Positions 24,799-34,409 of a stretch of DNA of 64,000 bases are shown here, piece after piece. Position 1 is the stretch's first letter. Every line of letters begins with the position of its first letter. The translations under genes and the position numbers were made by a program. The DNA lies in contig CM046863.1 in the NCBI GenBank assembly GCA_025617745.1, positions 12,838,875 through 12,902,874 on the forward strand, written 5' to 3'. The notes beneath the pieces were generated by a model. That model worked only from the letters and a program-made list of their open reading frames with translations. It was not told the origin of the DNA and made no database searches. The DNA is from Heliocidaris erythrogramma. Its lineage: Eukaryota > Echinodermata > Echinoidea > Camarodonta > Echinometridae.

Positions 24799-25333
24799 TT
24801 TCAAGGCACACTTATCAGTCCCAATTTGAACTGGGAAGTGCTCTGAAAATTTTTGATCAGCCCCAAAGGAAAGTGGACCTTTTAGCTGTGCTGTAGAGGA
24901 CTGATCTAGGAGAAGTGGGATGACAATGTTGCTATCACAGATGAAGATCGTTCTGGCAATCCTAGGTTTGAAAACATCATTTATATGAATGTCTGACAGG
25001 AAGGCGACGCTGACAGGAGGCGACGCTGTAAAGGCTCGATGCTGTTGTCGCTGTCGTCGTTGTTGTTGTTTTGAAAGGAACACTTATCAGTCCCAATTTG
25101 AATTGGGAAGTTTTACTGAAAATTCTTGATAAGCCCCATAGAAAAGAGGACCCTTTAGCAGTGCTGGAGAATGTAGATGACTGATCTAGGAGAAGTGGGA
25201 TGATAATATTGCTCTAACATATGGACGTCGTTCTGGCATTCCTGAGTTTGAAGATACTAGATACATTTATTTCTGACATTAAAGAATAAATGTCCTGTTG
25301 TGTGGAAAAAAAATCATGATATTTAAAATTGTA
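24799..25333. repeat. Diverged, rearranged edge of the 903-bp array
   Basis: Two shorter and more diverged pieces of the unit follow the array. Each starts near ACACTTATCAGTCCCAATTT and runs through ATCTAGGAGAAGTGGGATGA. AAGGCGACGCTG occurs in a small local duplication. Similar but older sequence lies at 34578-34672, so the unit also exists as dispersed pieces. Confidence 0.8.
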
Positions 25334-25500
25334 GATGTGACGTAGTCGAGTGGTTCAATTACTTGACTTGGAATGCAAAGGTCGTGAGTTCGAACCCTGG
25401 CACGGCACTTATGCCCTTGAGCAAGTCACTTCAACAATACTTTTCTACTAAGTAGACAAGTAGTAGACTAAAGCCGGAAACTGCGCAGTTTTGTTATAAG
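25334..25500 (+). mobile_element. tRNA-derived SINE
   Basis: The A box lies in GTAGTCGAGTGGTTC and the B box in GAGTTCGAACCCTGG, followed by the SINE-like body TGCCCTTGAGCAAGTCACTT. It lies at the right edge of the diverged 903-bp repeats. Confidence 0.75.
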
Positions 25501-25980
25501 CGTTCCACATTTAGTTAACACAAAAAAGAGATGTTCCATTCTGGAGCGTATCTTGCAAGTGCGTGCTGTCTACTTGCAAAAAACGTGGGAAAAATGTGTG
25601 GATCCGTACATGGTGAGTACCGCCTCAGTACGGATTTGGGAGCACGCAGACACGCCGTAACACTTTTAGTGCACGATGAACTTTCGCTGCGTTCCGGCTG
25701 CGGGCGGTCTACAGATTCACCCCCAGTACGGGTGACGTGCGTTGACGTGCGTGCCCTCTGCTGCTAACAAGCGCACAACGCACGGACTCCGTGAGTTTTG
25801 AAAAATTTTCCCACAGTTACTTGCTCTACGGACAACACACCTAGCACGTGCGTGCTCCGCACGTGATAAGTGCGGGGTCCGTGCTTATTCGGCGCTTCTC
25901 CAGTTCAATTGTCCAGTGAGCACGCAGAACTCACCTAAACCGCACCGGGGATGTACGTGCTATGCACTGATTTCTGCAGG

Positions 25981-25990
25981 ATATATAAAG
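25981..25990 (+). promoter_or_regulatory. TATA box candidate
   Basis: TATATAAAGG lies 32-40 bp before the ATG at 26022, inside a CpG-rich block. Spacing to a start site near 26012 would be normal for a Pol II core promoter. Position and match to consensus are the only evidence. Confidence 0.45.
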
Positions 25991-26021
25991 GCCGAGCAGA
26001 CTGACGAGTATCTTCTCCAAT

Positions 26022-26256
26022 ATGCCCAAGAAGCTTAATAAAAAGGGGTCAGCTCAAAAGACAGCTAATAGGGCCAGAGAGGCCCCAACAGAAACGGGCC
26101 GTAGATGATGTAAAGGCAGGCGACGAACAGATGAGGAGCGATGAAGACTCGGCAGATGGTGACGGGGAAAAACTCACGTTTATCGCACTTGCACGCACTT
26201 ACTTCCTGCAAGTCAGTAAGGACACCGTACGTGAAAGTACGGCCTCCGTACGATAA
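26022..26256 (+). pseudogene. Short basic/acidic open frame behind a TATA box, frame-shifted
   Basis: The first frame opens with MPKKLNKKGSAQKTANRARE and stops after 28 codons (26022-26108). From 26101 the +1 frame is open for 51 codons. It begins VDDVKAGDEQMRSDEDSADG and holds GEKLTFIALARTYFLQVSKD, ending at 26256. A lysine-rich start and an acidic linker are common at the N-termini of transposon-encoded and nuclear proteins, but I recognise no family. The frame change could be a real lesion or a sequence error. Confidence 0.35.
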
Positions 26257-27542
26257 CGAGGCAACCGCACGGCGATCGTACGTTGTAAGCACGTTGTAAG
26301 CACGTACAACTCACTTACCAGGTGCGCAACGTACGATGAAGTGCGTTAACGTACTCCTCTGCTCTCGCTACTCCCTCCCCACGTTTTCAGAAACACGTGG
26401 CGGACGTGGCTTCCGCAGAACACGTACGGACTATACACGCACGGCGGGTTGTGACCATGCCTTTACATATACAGGAAATACCATAAATGGGAGGGTAATG
26501 CAGCTTATGTTGTTTTGCCAGCAAAACTGGAACGTTTATTCTGGGGAGGGTTGCCATATTTCAGTGATGGGGGGCGTTTGGGTTTCAAGATCTCATTAGT
26601 AGTTACATTGTACTTGTACCAAGCCAAATTCGACAAAAGTCAAGTTTTATAATAATTCGATATACGTTGTTTTGCCGTCTCACGGCAGAGCCGCTACATT
26701 GCCCTGAATAAACCACAATAGTTGACAAATCATCAATACAAGGAGTGGATGCAGGAAGATATTTCATAAGAGATATACTATCATGTTTCCTTCTGCCAAT
26801 ATTTGCTTTTGAGTTAACAAACTGACTTTCCCCCCATATTGTTGCCAATATAATATTATGTTCTAAGGAGCTCAACCTTAGAGCGAATTTACAGCCACAT
26901 GTTATCAACATTTGGTAAGTCTAATAATGTATTTAAATTATTTCGTCTTTTGACAAAACACTAGACTGTGTGTATGATAGATTTCCGTGTATGTTACACT
27001 GTTAAAACGTTGATTACAGTTTTAAATCTTGTTCGTTAAAATTTTAATCAACCAAGGATTACCTGGTGAACCTTTTTTGTTGGTTAAAAACTAAATGAAC
27101 GGCCTGTTGATTAAAGTTTAGCCTGTGGTTGATCAAAAATTGTAATATTTGTTGGTTAATCGTATTCTGCTCAAGGTTGGTCATATTAGTGTTGATTAAA
27201 CTTAAACAACTTGTTTGTTAATTTTATTTTGTTGATTGTTGATTGGCATGATGTTGCTTAAAATCACACTGGTTACTGGTTGTTGGTTAAAGATTTAACC
27301 ATTTGTTGGATAATTCTATTTTGATTCACATGATGTTGGTTAAACTCACACATGTCGTTAGTTAAATTGTTTAACTATTTGTGGGCTAATTCTATTTTGA
27401 TTCACATGGTTTTGTTTAAACTTTATACATGTATTCATGCTTTAACCATTTATTGGCTAATTCCTTTTTATTCACATGCTGTTGGTTAAACCTATACGGG
27501 TTGTTGGTTAAAAATTTGTTGATCAATTTATTTTATACAATA

Positions 27543-27718
27543 CAGTGGAAACTCACTATAAAGAGCTCTGATATAACGAGATTCCTGATATAACAAGATT
27601 TTTGTAGTAGACACTGTTCTTTATGTTTTTTTACCCTGATATAAGGAGATTCCTGATATAAATGTAACGAGGTAATTTTCACGGTCCCAAAGGTCATCAT
27701 TATAATGAGTTTCCACTG
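27543..27718. mobile_element. pogo/Tigger-type MITE
   Basis: It begins CAGTGGAAACTCACTATA and ends TATAATGAGTTTCCACTG, with TA on both sides, the target duplication of the Tc1-mariner-pogo group. The interior repeats GATATAACGAGATTCCTGAT variants. There is no transposase, so it is a deletion derivative. Confidence 0.85.
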
Positions 27719-28050
27719 TATATGGCATTGGTTAATAAATAACATTTTGTCAATGAAGAAGAACAACAACAACAAAAGTGAGATGACGTTTACACAATCT
27801 AGTTAATTTAAAGAATTCAATTTGTAACGTAAGTTTAATTTGAGATTGTTTTCCAATAAAGACCAGTTGAATCACATAAAAATCTATTAAATGATTTACA
27901 AACATAATTATGATCATTCATATCATTACAGCATACTGTAATTATTTTTGTAATCATATTGTATTTACAGCATAAATAACCATATTCAAAATACCTTCAT
28001 ATATGTGATACCAAAAGAGAACTCAACCCTGGAATTTAGTTTATTTTAAA

Positions 28051-28232
28051 CACGATAAAAACTACTTTCGAAAAATAAACTCAAGAGTAATTACAAAGGC
28101 CTATTGTAGTGCCCATAGAAATCAGGTTCGGATTATGTAATACGCCATTGTAATATTCGCACATTTCTAAAGGTGACAGACAGGGCTATTGAAATTGCCT
28201 TGAGTTTATTTTTCGAAAGTATTTTTATTGTG
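28051..28232. repeat. Inverted repeat, 35-bp arms
   Basis: CACGATAAAAACTACTTTCG followed by AAAAATAAACTCAAG at the left is matched in reverse by CTTGAGTTTATTTTTCGAAA and its continuation at the right. It is flanked by a longer direct repeat: 27890-28010 resembles 28330-28400 plus 28657-28700. It is probably another MITE. Confidence 0.65.
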
Positions 28233-28992
28233 TTTTTAATAAAAGCAGACAAATTAGAGAAACAAATCAGTGAAAGTTTGAGCAAAATCCAATAAGAAAT
28301 CATGTTTCTCTCATTTTTCTTGATTTCCCTTTAACTGATTTACAAAAATCAGCATTCATATAATTACAACATATTGTAATTATTGTTTTAATCATAATGT
28401 ATTGACAGCATATTTATTTTATTTATTTGCAATTTTATTTATACCGGGTAACATTTTCAGTTCCAGAACTGCTTTCCACAACCGCCCTGTCAGCCTTTAC
28501 TATGTACATGATAATATTTTTAAAAGTTGACCTACATAAATACGAATACAATCCCTTGTAGAAATTTGAAACAAAGAAATAAATTAATATACGTATATAC
28601 AAATACAGATTTAAGAAAAATGTTAAGGTTTTGGAAAACGCACAACAAAACATAATGCATAAATAACCATTGTCAATATACCCTCATATTTGTAATAATA
28701 ATGCATTAGACTTGATGTTACGACCCAAAGTAAATCTTTGTTTCACTCTCTAAACATTTAAAATGTCCTAACTTTCTTATATATTTTTGGTTTATCTCCT
28801 TTACTTCCATAATTTCTCTTCCATAAAAAGTACTTACCCTTTGACCCTAAAACGACTGAGCATGTTCGTAAAAAAGCTGTTGTTGAACAACTAGTATAGC
28901 CTGCCCCCCCCCAAAAAAAAAAAAAAATAAAAAAAAAAATAAATAAATAAACAAATAAATAAATAAATAAAACTAAATAAATAAATAAAAAA

Positions 28993-29370
28993 AATTGGAA
29001 GAAAGACATGCTCTGCGGTATATTATGTTGTCATGGAAAAGCCATGGAAATCTGTGATAGAGCTCGATGGTAGTGCCTCTTCCAGTCACTGTGTCCGGCA
29101 ATTCATTTATACACAGTTGCATTGGATAATGTATGTCAAGGACATAATGCGTGTTAACTAATCCATAAATAAAAATAAATAAAAAAAAATAAAAAAAAAA
29201 AAAAAGAAAATGAATAAATAAATACATAAATAAATAAAACTAAATAAATAAATTAAAAAAATTGGAAGAAAGACATGCTCTGCGGTATATTATGTTGTCT
29301 AAATTATTTTAAAAGCCATGGAAATCTGTGATAGAGCTCGATGGTAGTGTCTCTTCCAGTCACTGTTGCA
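28993..29370. repeat. Tandem duplication of an exon-like segment
   Basis: AGAAAGACATGCTCTGCGGT through CCATGGAAATCTGTGATAG and TCTTCCAGTCACTG occurs at about 28993-29095 and again at 29258-29367. AAATA-rich simple sequence lies between and around them. Read on the minus strand both copies keep TTIELYHRFPWL in an open frame, which may mean a duplicated exon or mobile-element coding piece. Confidence 0.7.
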
Positions 29371-29500
29371 TTGGATTTAACCTGAGGTATGTGGGTTCGA
29401 CTCTTAGTTTGGACATTACAAAAATAACTTTTTGTATTTTTATTATTACTAAAAGTTGGATAAAACTTTGAAACCCCATCCAACTCCAAGCATTGTAGGG

Positions 29501-29815
29501 CTATTTCAAAGTTGCGCATGCGTCAGGGAGGACAGGGACAAAAAGTTCGTGGGAAAAAAGTTCGCGTCCGGGAGATAGCTGGAGATGGGCAGTGGAAACA
29601 GAACGGGGACGTCTAGTTGCTGAAGATGATGATCGTAGAGAACGTAGTTTCTCCTGCACGCTTCTTGGAGAGGTGTTGAGTAAGTCAGACAGTCGATGAA
29701 AGCGACAATACCGCTCAATGTTGTAATCAACTGCCTTGGTGAGAGATGGCATCTCCAGTGCTCTGTTCTCTAAGATAATGAAGACTTGGCCTGATCTAGT
29801 TCTGTCTCGCCCCAA
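29501..29815 (-). CDS. Unidentified open frame, 104 codons
   Basis: The frame opens MGRDRTRSGQVFIILENRAL, then EMPSLTKAVDYNIERYCRFH, and closes SRELF-like to DACATLK. The first 50 residues look like folded protein rather than low complexity. The middle is Ser/Arg-rich (SLRSSSSATRRPRS). I recognise no family. It lies directly upstream, on the same strand, of the duplicated TTIELYHRFPWL segments, so the pieces could belong to one gene or one mobile element. Confidence 0.3.
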   Translation of the reverse strand: MGRDRTRSGQVFIILENRALEMPSLTKAVDYNIERYCRFHRLSDLLNTSPRSVQEKLRSLRSSSSATRRPRSVSTAHLQLSPGRELFSHELFVPVLPDACATLK

Positions 29816-29829
29816 CAGAAGTATTTTTA

Positions 29830-31040
29830 TTCATGTTTTTCCGTATTTAAGTGCTGTAGACTAGTTCATTCCTGAAATTACATTTAAAATAAAACATTAC
29901 ATTAGGACTAAATAGAAAGGTGACGAGGTTGTGAAACCCCGTCTGAATGATTTATTCTTGCACTTACATAATCAATAGCCACCTGTACTCTTTATTTTCC
30001 CTGCTTTTCCTGTGTTCAACCTCTCGAATATGATTTCCCTTAAAGATCTCTCTCGTCAATTACACAGACTTTGGAGCACTTAACGTAGTTATTAAAGATT
30101 GGCTTTTTCAAAGTGTGTTTGAGCTTGGGGAGGGGGTCAATTTTAACTCACCCTCAGACTCAGCTATGACAGGTTTGTTCAATACCAATTCAGCTCATCT
30201 TTACATCATTGTGCACAGATCACTAGGATTGTAAGTTTAATGTGATAGATCGTAATTTGTTATTTAGGCAAATCCTATCCACAAATTTACATTCATAAAA
30301 ATGTATTTAGAGAGCAAAGTCTTGTGATTAATTGTGCAACATAATTCACAAACTTAAATATTTTTTTCCATTGTTTGTCTCACAAATTTTGTGTAAAAAT
30401 CATTGTTTTATTGGTTTCATGATTTTATTACTTTCGAATTTTGTTCTTAACATTTCCGAAGATACAGTGTTTAATGCTAGGAACTCCCACAACGTTTTAA
30501 ATGCAATGATTAAAAACAATGTATTCTATTTGTTTGGGAAATGTGCCTTTTTTAGGAGGGGGGGGGGGGGAGGGGGTTGTTGGGGTAAAGACTGACCACA
30601 GTAGTCCATGGCTTTGCAATGACTAAGTCTGTATTATTAATGCGCAAGACATTACTTCCTCTGAAAATAATGTGAAGTAAAAGTAAAGTAAGGACGATAT
30701 AAATATGTTGTAGTACTTGCAGCAAAAATACTTAATAATGTTATGAACAATTTGGTGTTTTCATTCTGCAATACTTTCAAATATAATAATTGAATGCAAT
30801 TGTATTGAGCACCACGTTTGATACACAAGCTCTTATCATGAAAGCCATGTCATTTTTTAATACCCCATGCAAGGACTAACGAAAATGCACTAGATTGGTT
30901 AGGGTCAAAAGAACAAGACAAATGCGACTGCGTTTCCAATATGCCTCCGCCCGAATTCAGTTAAGATCATAGCTTTAATTATTTTTTAAATATCACGATG
31001 AGAACAAAAAACCTACTTACATGTGGAGGCATAAAAATGT
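29830..31040. other. AT-rich non-coding stretch
   Basis: It contains a poly-G run near 30557. No gene or structured repeat is visible. Confidence 0.5.
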
Positions 31041-31043
31041 ATA

Positions 31044-31185
31044 TTAAGGAGTCAAATTCTCAGTGTCATTGTCCTCTCTCCTAGATGGTTGGCTTTGCTC
31101 TGCATATTTGATAACTGCCCGAGATACTTCTGTCCACTTTGCAAACAGCTTGACTCCTCCCGCCTTATCTGTGGCAATAGTTGTG
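31044..31185 (-). CDS. Probable terminal coding exon of an unidentified gene
   Basis: After an acceptor ending ATTTCAG the minus strand is open for 46 codons and ends in a stop: TTIATDKAGGVKLFAKWTEV, then SRAVIKYAEQSQPSRREDND and TENLTP. The charged C-terminus and codon use look like real protein. CACAACTATTTCAG is duplicated head to tail at the acceptor, giving two AG acceptors 14 bp apart, which would change the frame. I do not recognise the protein, and upstream exons were not found with confidence. Confidence 0.42.
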
Positions 31186-32376
31186 CTGAAATAGTTGTGC
31201 TGAAATCCTATTCAACGTGCATACGTAATATGAGATAACATGAACTAATTAGTATGTTACAGAACAAAGCAAATGGTTACTTATCTGTTCTCACTTACAG
31301 AAGCAGATAATATCCAATTAAAAAAACTCCACACCATTACTTTTTCTGTTTCCTGTTTTTAGTTTACGGTAACTCAAATTATTTGCCAATATTAAGAACA
31401 AAATCACATTACAATTAAATAAAAAAAAACATGTAAGCCTAATTAAAAGCCATACAATTTTTTGGGCAAAATCATCTCAAAATGCAAAGCATCACAAATA
31501 AGGTAGACTACATCTAGATATACAACACATGTACTGTACCGGTACATGGCCATACTAGGTTTACCACTTATACAAGGCTATTACACACATAAGTCATAGC
31601 TTTTCCTGTTATATTTTTTGCATTAGCCTGGATTAGTCCAGACTTAGCCTTAGAGTCAGACAGAGGAAGGGGGAAATAATTAATTTATATCCTTCATTTT
31701 CAAAATACAAACTCAAATTTGTATCATAGTAGACCGTATATTTGAAAAGTCCCTGAATCAAGTCATCAGAAATATATAAGTAAATTTAACAATGCTTATA
31801 TTGAATTTGGGGTTTCTCTTTTTTACTACTGCATCAGTGAATGTTTTACACAGATATGCATGGGCCTGGTACATTACCAAAGTAATACGAACAGTTTGAG
31901 TAGAAGCAATGAGAAAAAAAGTATCAATAAATGTCACATTTTAGCGATCTTACTAGCGGTCCCGCTCCTAAAATTTGAAAAAGCGAATATCTTAAAGGGT
32001 CACTAAAATAAAAAAATAATTGCCCATTTTTCGTAGGAAGGCGTCATCAGGAGCCAAAAAATATCCATCACACAATTTTTTATGCATTCAGTCATATTTT
32101 ATAATCATTTGAAAAGTACATTTTTGCTGATTTACACAGTCATAAGCCCCGCCCCTAATAAAACCCATCGAAGCGACATCGTGATCACGTGATCTGTGAC
32201 GCATGAAAAGTAAGGGAAAATATTCCACTAACCTATACCGTGCGCGCCCGGAGGCCCCCGGCAGGCCCAGCCCGGTGCCGAGCATGATATTCACCGCATC
32301 GACCATTTGCAATGCCTATTTTCGTGTGTTTTATTCCTCACAATAACTTTGATTTTGGGACACAGTTTCATCAATA

Positions 32377-32614
32377 ATGCCTAATCGGTGTATAGTTGCG
32401 GGCTGTAGTAAGACCCCTAAAGATGGTGTAAGCCTACATCATTTTCCTAAAGATGAAAATCTACGGAAATTGTGGCTGTGGGTCGCAAAGGTAAAGGTCA
32501 CGCGGGCAGAGTGGCAAAAGCCGGCCAAGTGAGTGGAGTACAATCTGCAGCGATCACTTTGCCGAAGATGATTTTGAGGATCCGATTGTGGCCTGTATTC
32601 CGAATTTGGCATGA
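32377..32614 (+). pseudogene. THAP-type zinc-finger protein, N-terminal region with one frame break
   Basis: The ATG at 32377 opens MPNRCIVAGCSKTPKDGVSL with the first Cys pair of a THAP finger (CIVAGC), then HHFPKDENLRKLWLWVAKVK, which holds the conserved FP and the aromatic core. The frame stops at 32507. The +1 frame then carries WSTICSDHFAEDDF, which provides the final Cys and His, and ends at 32614. A further frame near 32635 reads LKDSAIPTI, the proline/isoleucine motif that often follows a THAP domain. THAP domains bind DNA through the C2CH zinc site and occur in P and Kolobok transposases and in host proteins. The frame change may be a lesion or a sequence error. Confidence 0.75.
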
Positions 32615-32711
32615 AGAGAAGGATAAGCTAGCTAAAAGATTCAGCTATTCCAACGATCAGACTTGGAGTCAAGTCTTCCAATCTGTTTTTCAACGACAGC
32701 AGCTGCAGCAG

Positions 32712-32847
32712 CTTCGCCCGTAGACCGAAAATTCTGTCTCTCGTTCGTTAGCTAAGACGACCTAACGAACGACAGAATTTTCGGTCTACTTCACCCGTAA
32801 CTCCAGGGAGCTGCAACGCGTTGGAGCTCCCTGGAGTTCCTTCACCC
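32712..32847. mobile_element. Two palindromic insertions between three CTTCRCCC copies
   Basis: CTTCGCCC (32712), CTTCACCC (32789) and CTTCACCC (32840) separate two palindromes. The first, 32720-32789, has GTAGACCGAAAATTCTGTC arms. The second, 32799-32838, has ACTCCAGGGAGCT and AGCTCCCTGGAGT ends around AACGCGTT. The second is the bare ends of the foldback family seen at 9442-9874. The repeated 8-mer is a likely 8-bp target duplication used by both. Confidence 0.75.
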
Positions 32848-33747
32848 ACGGCCCTTCACCGTATTCTGCGAGGGGTTCAAACATATAATAATTATGGTCG
32901 AATTTCCCCTTGCCACTCGAGCTTCTTTGCCTTCGGGGTCTGATAAATCAGAGTTCGTATCTGCATGGCTCAGAAAAGCCCTCCAACTCGGAATCGCGGG
33001 CACTTTTCCTCTCTCTATATAAGTTACTCGAATTCAGCCAAAATCTAAGTCAGTATTAACGTACTATGCAAAGCGAAGTAAAAAAAAAAAGCCGTAAGTG
33101 AAATAAACAAAACAAAAGCGTTCACCAGTCGCTATGTACGAGGGGAACATAGTCACTGCCGTACTAAAGACGTGTAGGACATATATTGTACATACAGACG
33201 CATAAAACGGCTGTGCACGCGTTTATGACCAATGCAAAACTTTCGTTCGGCAAGCTCAGATGGATGAGAACATTGTTCAAAAGAAAAGCTAAAAAAACAA
33301 AACAAGAGCTGTATATTTGGGCAACAGCGTTTTCTGATCTTGTAGAAAATATATTGCTAATGATTATTCACTCCTAAGATTATATTTATTAATTTCCTTT
33401 TTTAACAAATTGTCCGTTTAAAAGAGGGGTCAAATACCGCATTCTGTGTACAATATTATATGCTGCAGCCTGCAGATCTTGTGCCTCTTACTTTTCATAC
33501 GTCACTTGGGGGTTAGCCAATCAGCTCACGAGTTTTAAGGAACGGTCCCAAACCTCTACTTTTCCCCCCTTTTCGCCAAAACGAGACATAATTTGCACAA
33601 TCGATTGGCAGATTCGTGATTAGAAGGCAAAACTACATGGAAAGAGCACCCATTTTCTCTCTAATTTAGTCAACCTTTAAGCGACTGTGTGTCCGTAAGG
33701 CAGCATGAATAAAAAATAAAACTGTATTTCAAGAAACGTTCAGTTTA

Positions 33748-33900
33748 TTAATGCGATGTCAATTTCTGAATCTGCGTGGGGGATTCAGCTGGATCGCATG
33801 TGGGTAGCGCCGGCGTCCGCCGCTGCTTTTTTTCGATAGCTAAACGCTGGTCGTCACCACCATAGTCTATATCGAACAGTTCGAACTTCCCAAACCATTG
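33748..33900 (-). CDS. Possible terminal coding exon, unidentified
   Basis: The minus strand reads QWFGKFELFDIDYGGDDQRL, then AIEKKQRRTPALPTCDPAES and PTQIQKLTSH before tandem stops. AATAAA overlaps the stop region, a suitable polyadenylation signal. The composition is that of a real hydrophilic C-terminus. No family is recognised, and the acceptor is not obvious. It lies just outside the Kolobok-like element and inside the proposed 7.4-kb element. Confidence 0.35.
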   Translation of the reverse strand, partial: QWFGKFELFDIDYGGDDQRLAIEKKQRRTPALPTCDPAESPTQIQKLTSH

Positions 33901-34409
33901 TAATTAGAAAGCAAGAACCCCACTGTATTTCTTCTTTACAAGCTAGATAAAAATCATATAGGTAACGAGTTTATCACCTGCAAACATGCTGATCAGTCTT
34001 AGTATAGCACCTTCCATCTTTTTCGCAGAAATTTTCTGCAGTAGGCGAAGCACTCAATTAGTAATTTTCGGTTCGATCACGTGACCATTAATTTATTCAA
34101 CTTTTAAATTAGATTAAATTTTAACCAACAAACTCATATGAGTGTTTCGACAATACGCAAAATGAAGGGGTCAATCATTTTGGCGGGAATTCTGTTTTTA
34201 ATCAATTGTTGGTTACAATGTTTGGCCACGACTCATAACATAACCAGCAACAATAATTAAAATAATAGTTTTCAATCAACAATATTTTTAACCGACGCAG
34301 GATTAAAAGTCATTTTAACCAACTCTCAATTTATAACCGATGTTGAGCGTTTTTTAATCAACAATTTTTTTAATCCGAAGTTTTTTAATACATGTTTTAA
34401 CAGTGTATA

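Larger units (their letters stand above)
25530..26470. other. CpG-rich block with recurring CACGT and GTACG words
   Basis: The surrounding DNA is AT-rich, but here CGTACG, GCACG and ACGTGC words recur densely, with local repeats such as GTTGTAAGCAC twice at 26282-26303. Composition resembles 58.9-61.1 kb. It may be an unmethylated promoter or a young mobile element with its own composition. Confidence 0.55.
31996..33676. mobile_element. Kolobok-like DNA transposon remnant with THAP exon
   Basis: TTAA at 31992-31995 and 33677-33680 flanks imperfect inverted ends, AGGGTCACTAAAAT and (reversed) AGGTTGACTAAATT. TTAA duplication together with a THAP zinc finger is the known combination of the Kolobok superfamily. 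At 1.7 kb it is too short for a full transposase. Between the THAP exon and the right end I see only foldback insertions and degenerate sequence. A further inverted pair (GACGCATGAAAAGTAAG near 32198, reversed near 33490) lies inside and may be the true subterminal repeat. Confidence 0.6.
26996..34406. mobile_element. Candidate 7.4-kb DNA element with 13-bp ends and subterminal repeats
   Basis: ACACTGTTAAAAC at 26996-27008 is matched exactly in reverse at 34394-34406. Just inside, 27010-27530 is packed with GTTGGTTAAA/GTTGATTAAA motifs, and 34100-34390 holds the same motif in reverse (TTTAACCAAC). Short termini plus dense, oppositely oriented subterminal repeats recall CACTA/EnSpm elements. 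I see no recognisable transposase and no clear target duplication, so the pairing of ends remains a proposal. The minus-strand exon-like pieces at 31044 and 33748 would lie inside it. Confidence 0.5.

Noticed and set aside
32088-32312. Minus-strand frame opposite the THAP start
   Set aside because: It lies within the Kolobok-like element and shows no domain; probably chance in a GC-rich patch.
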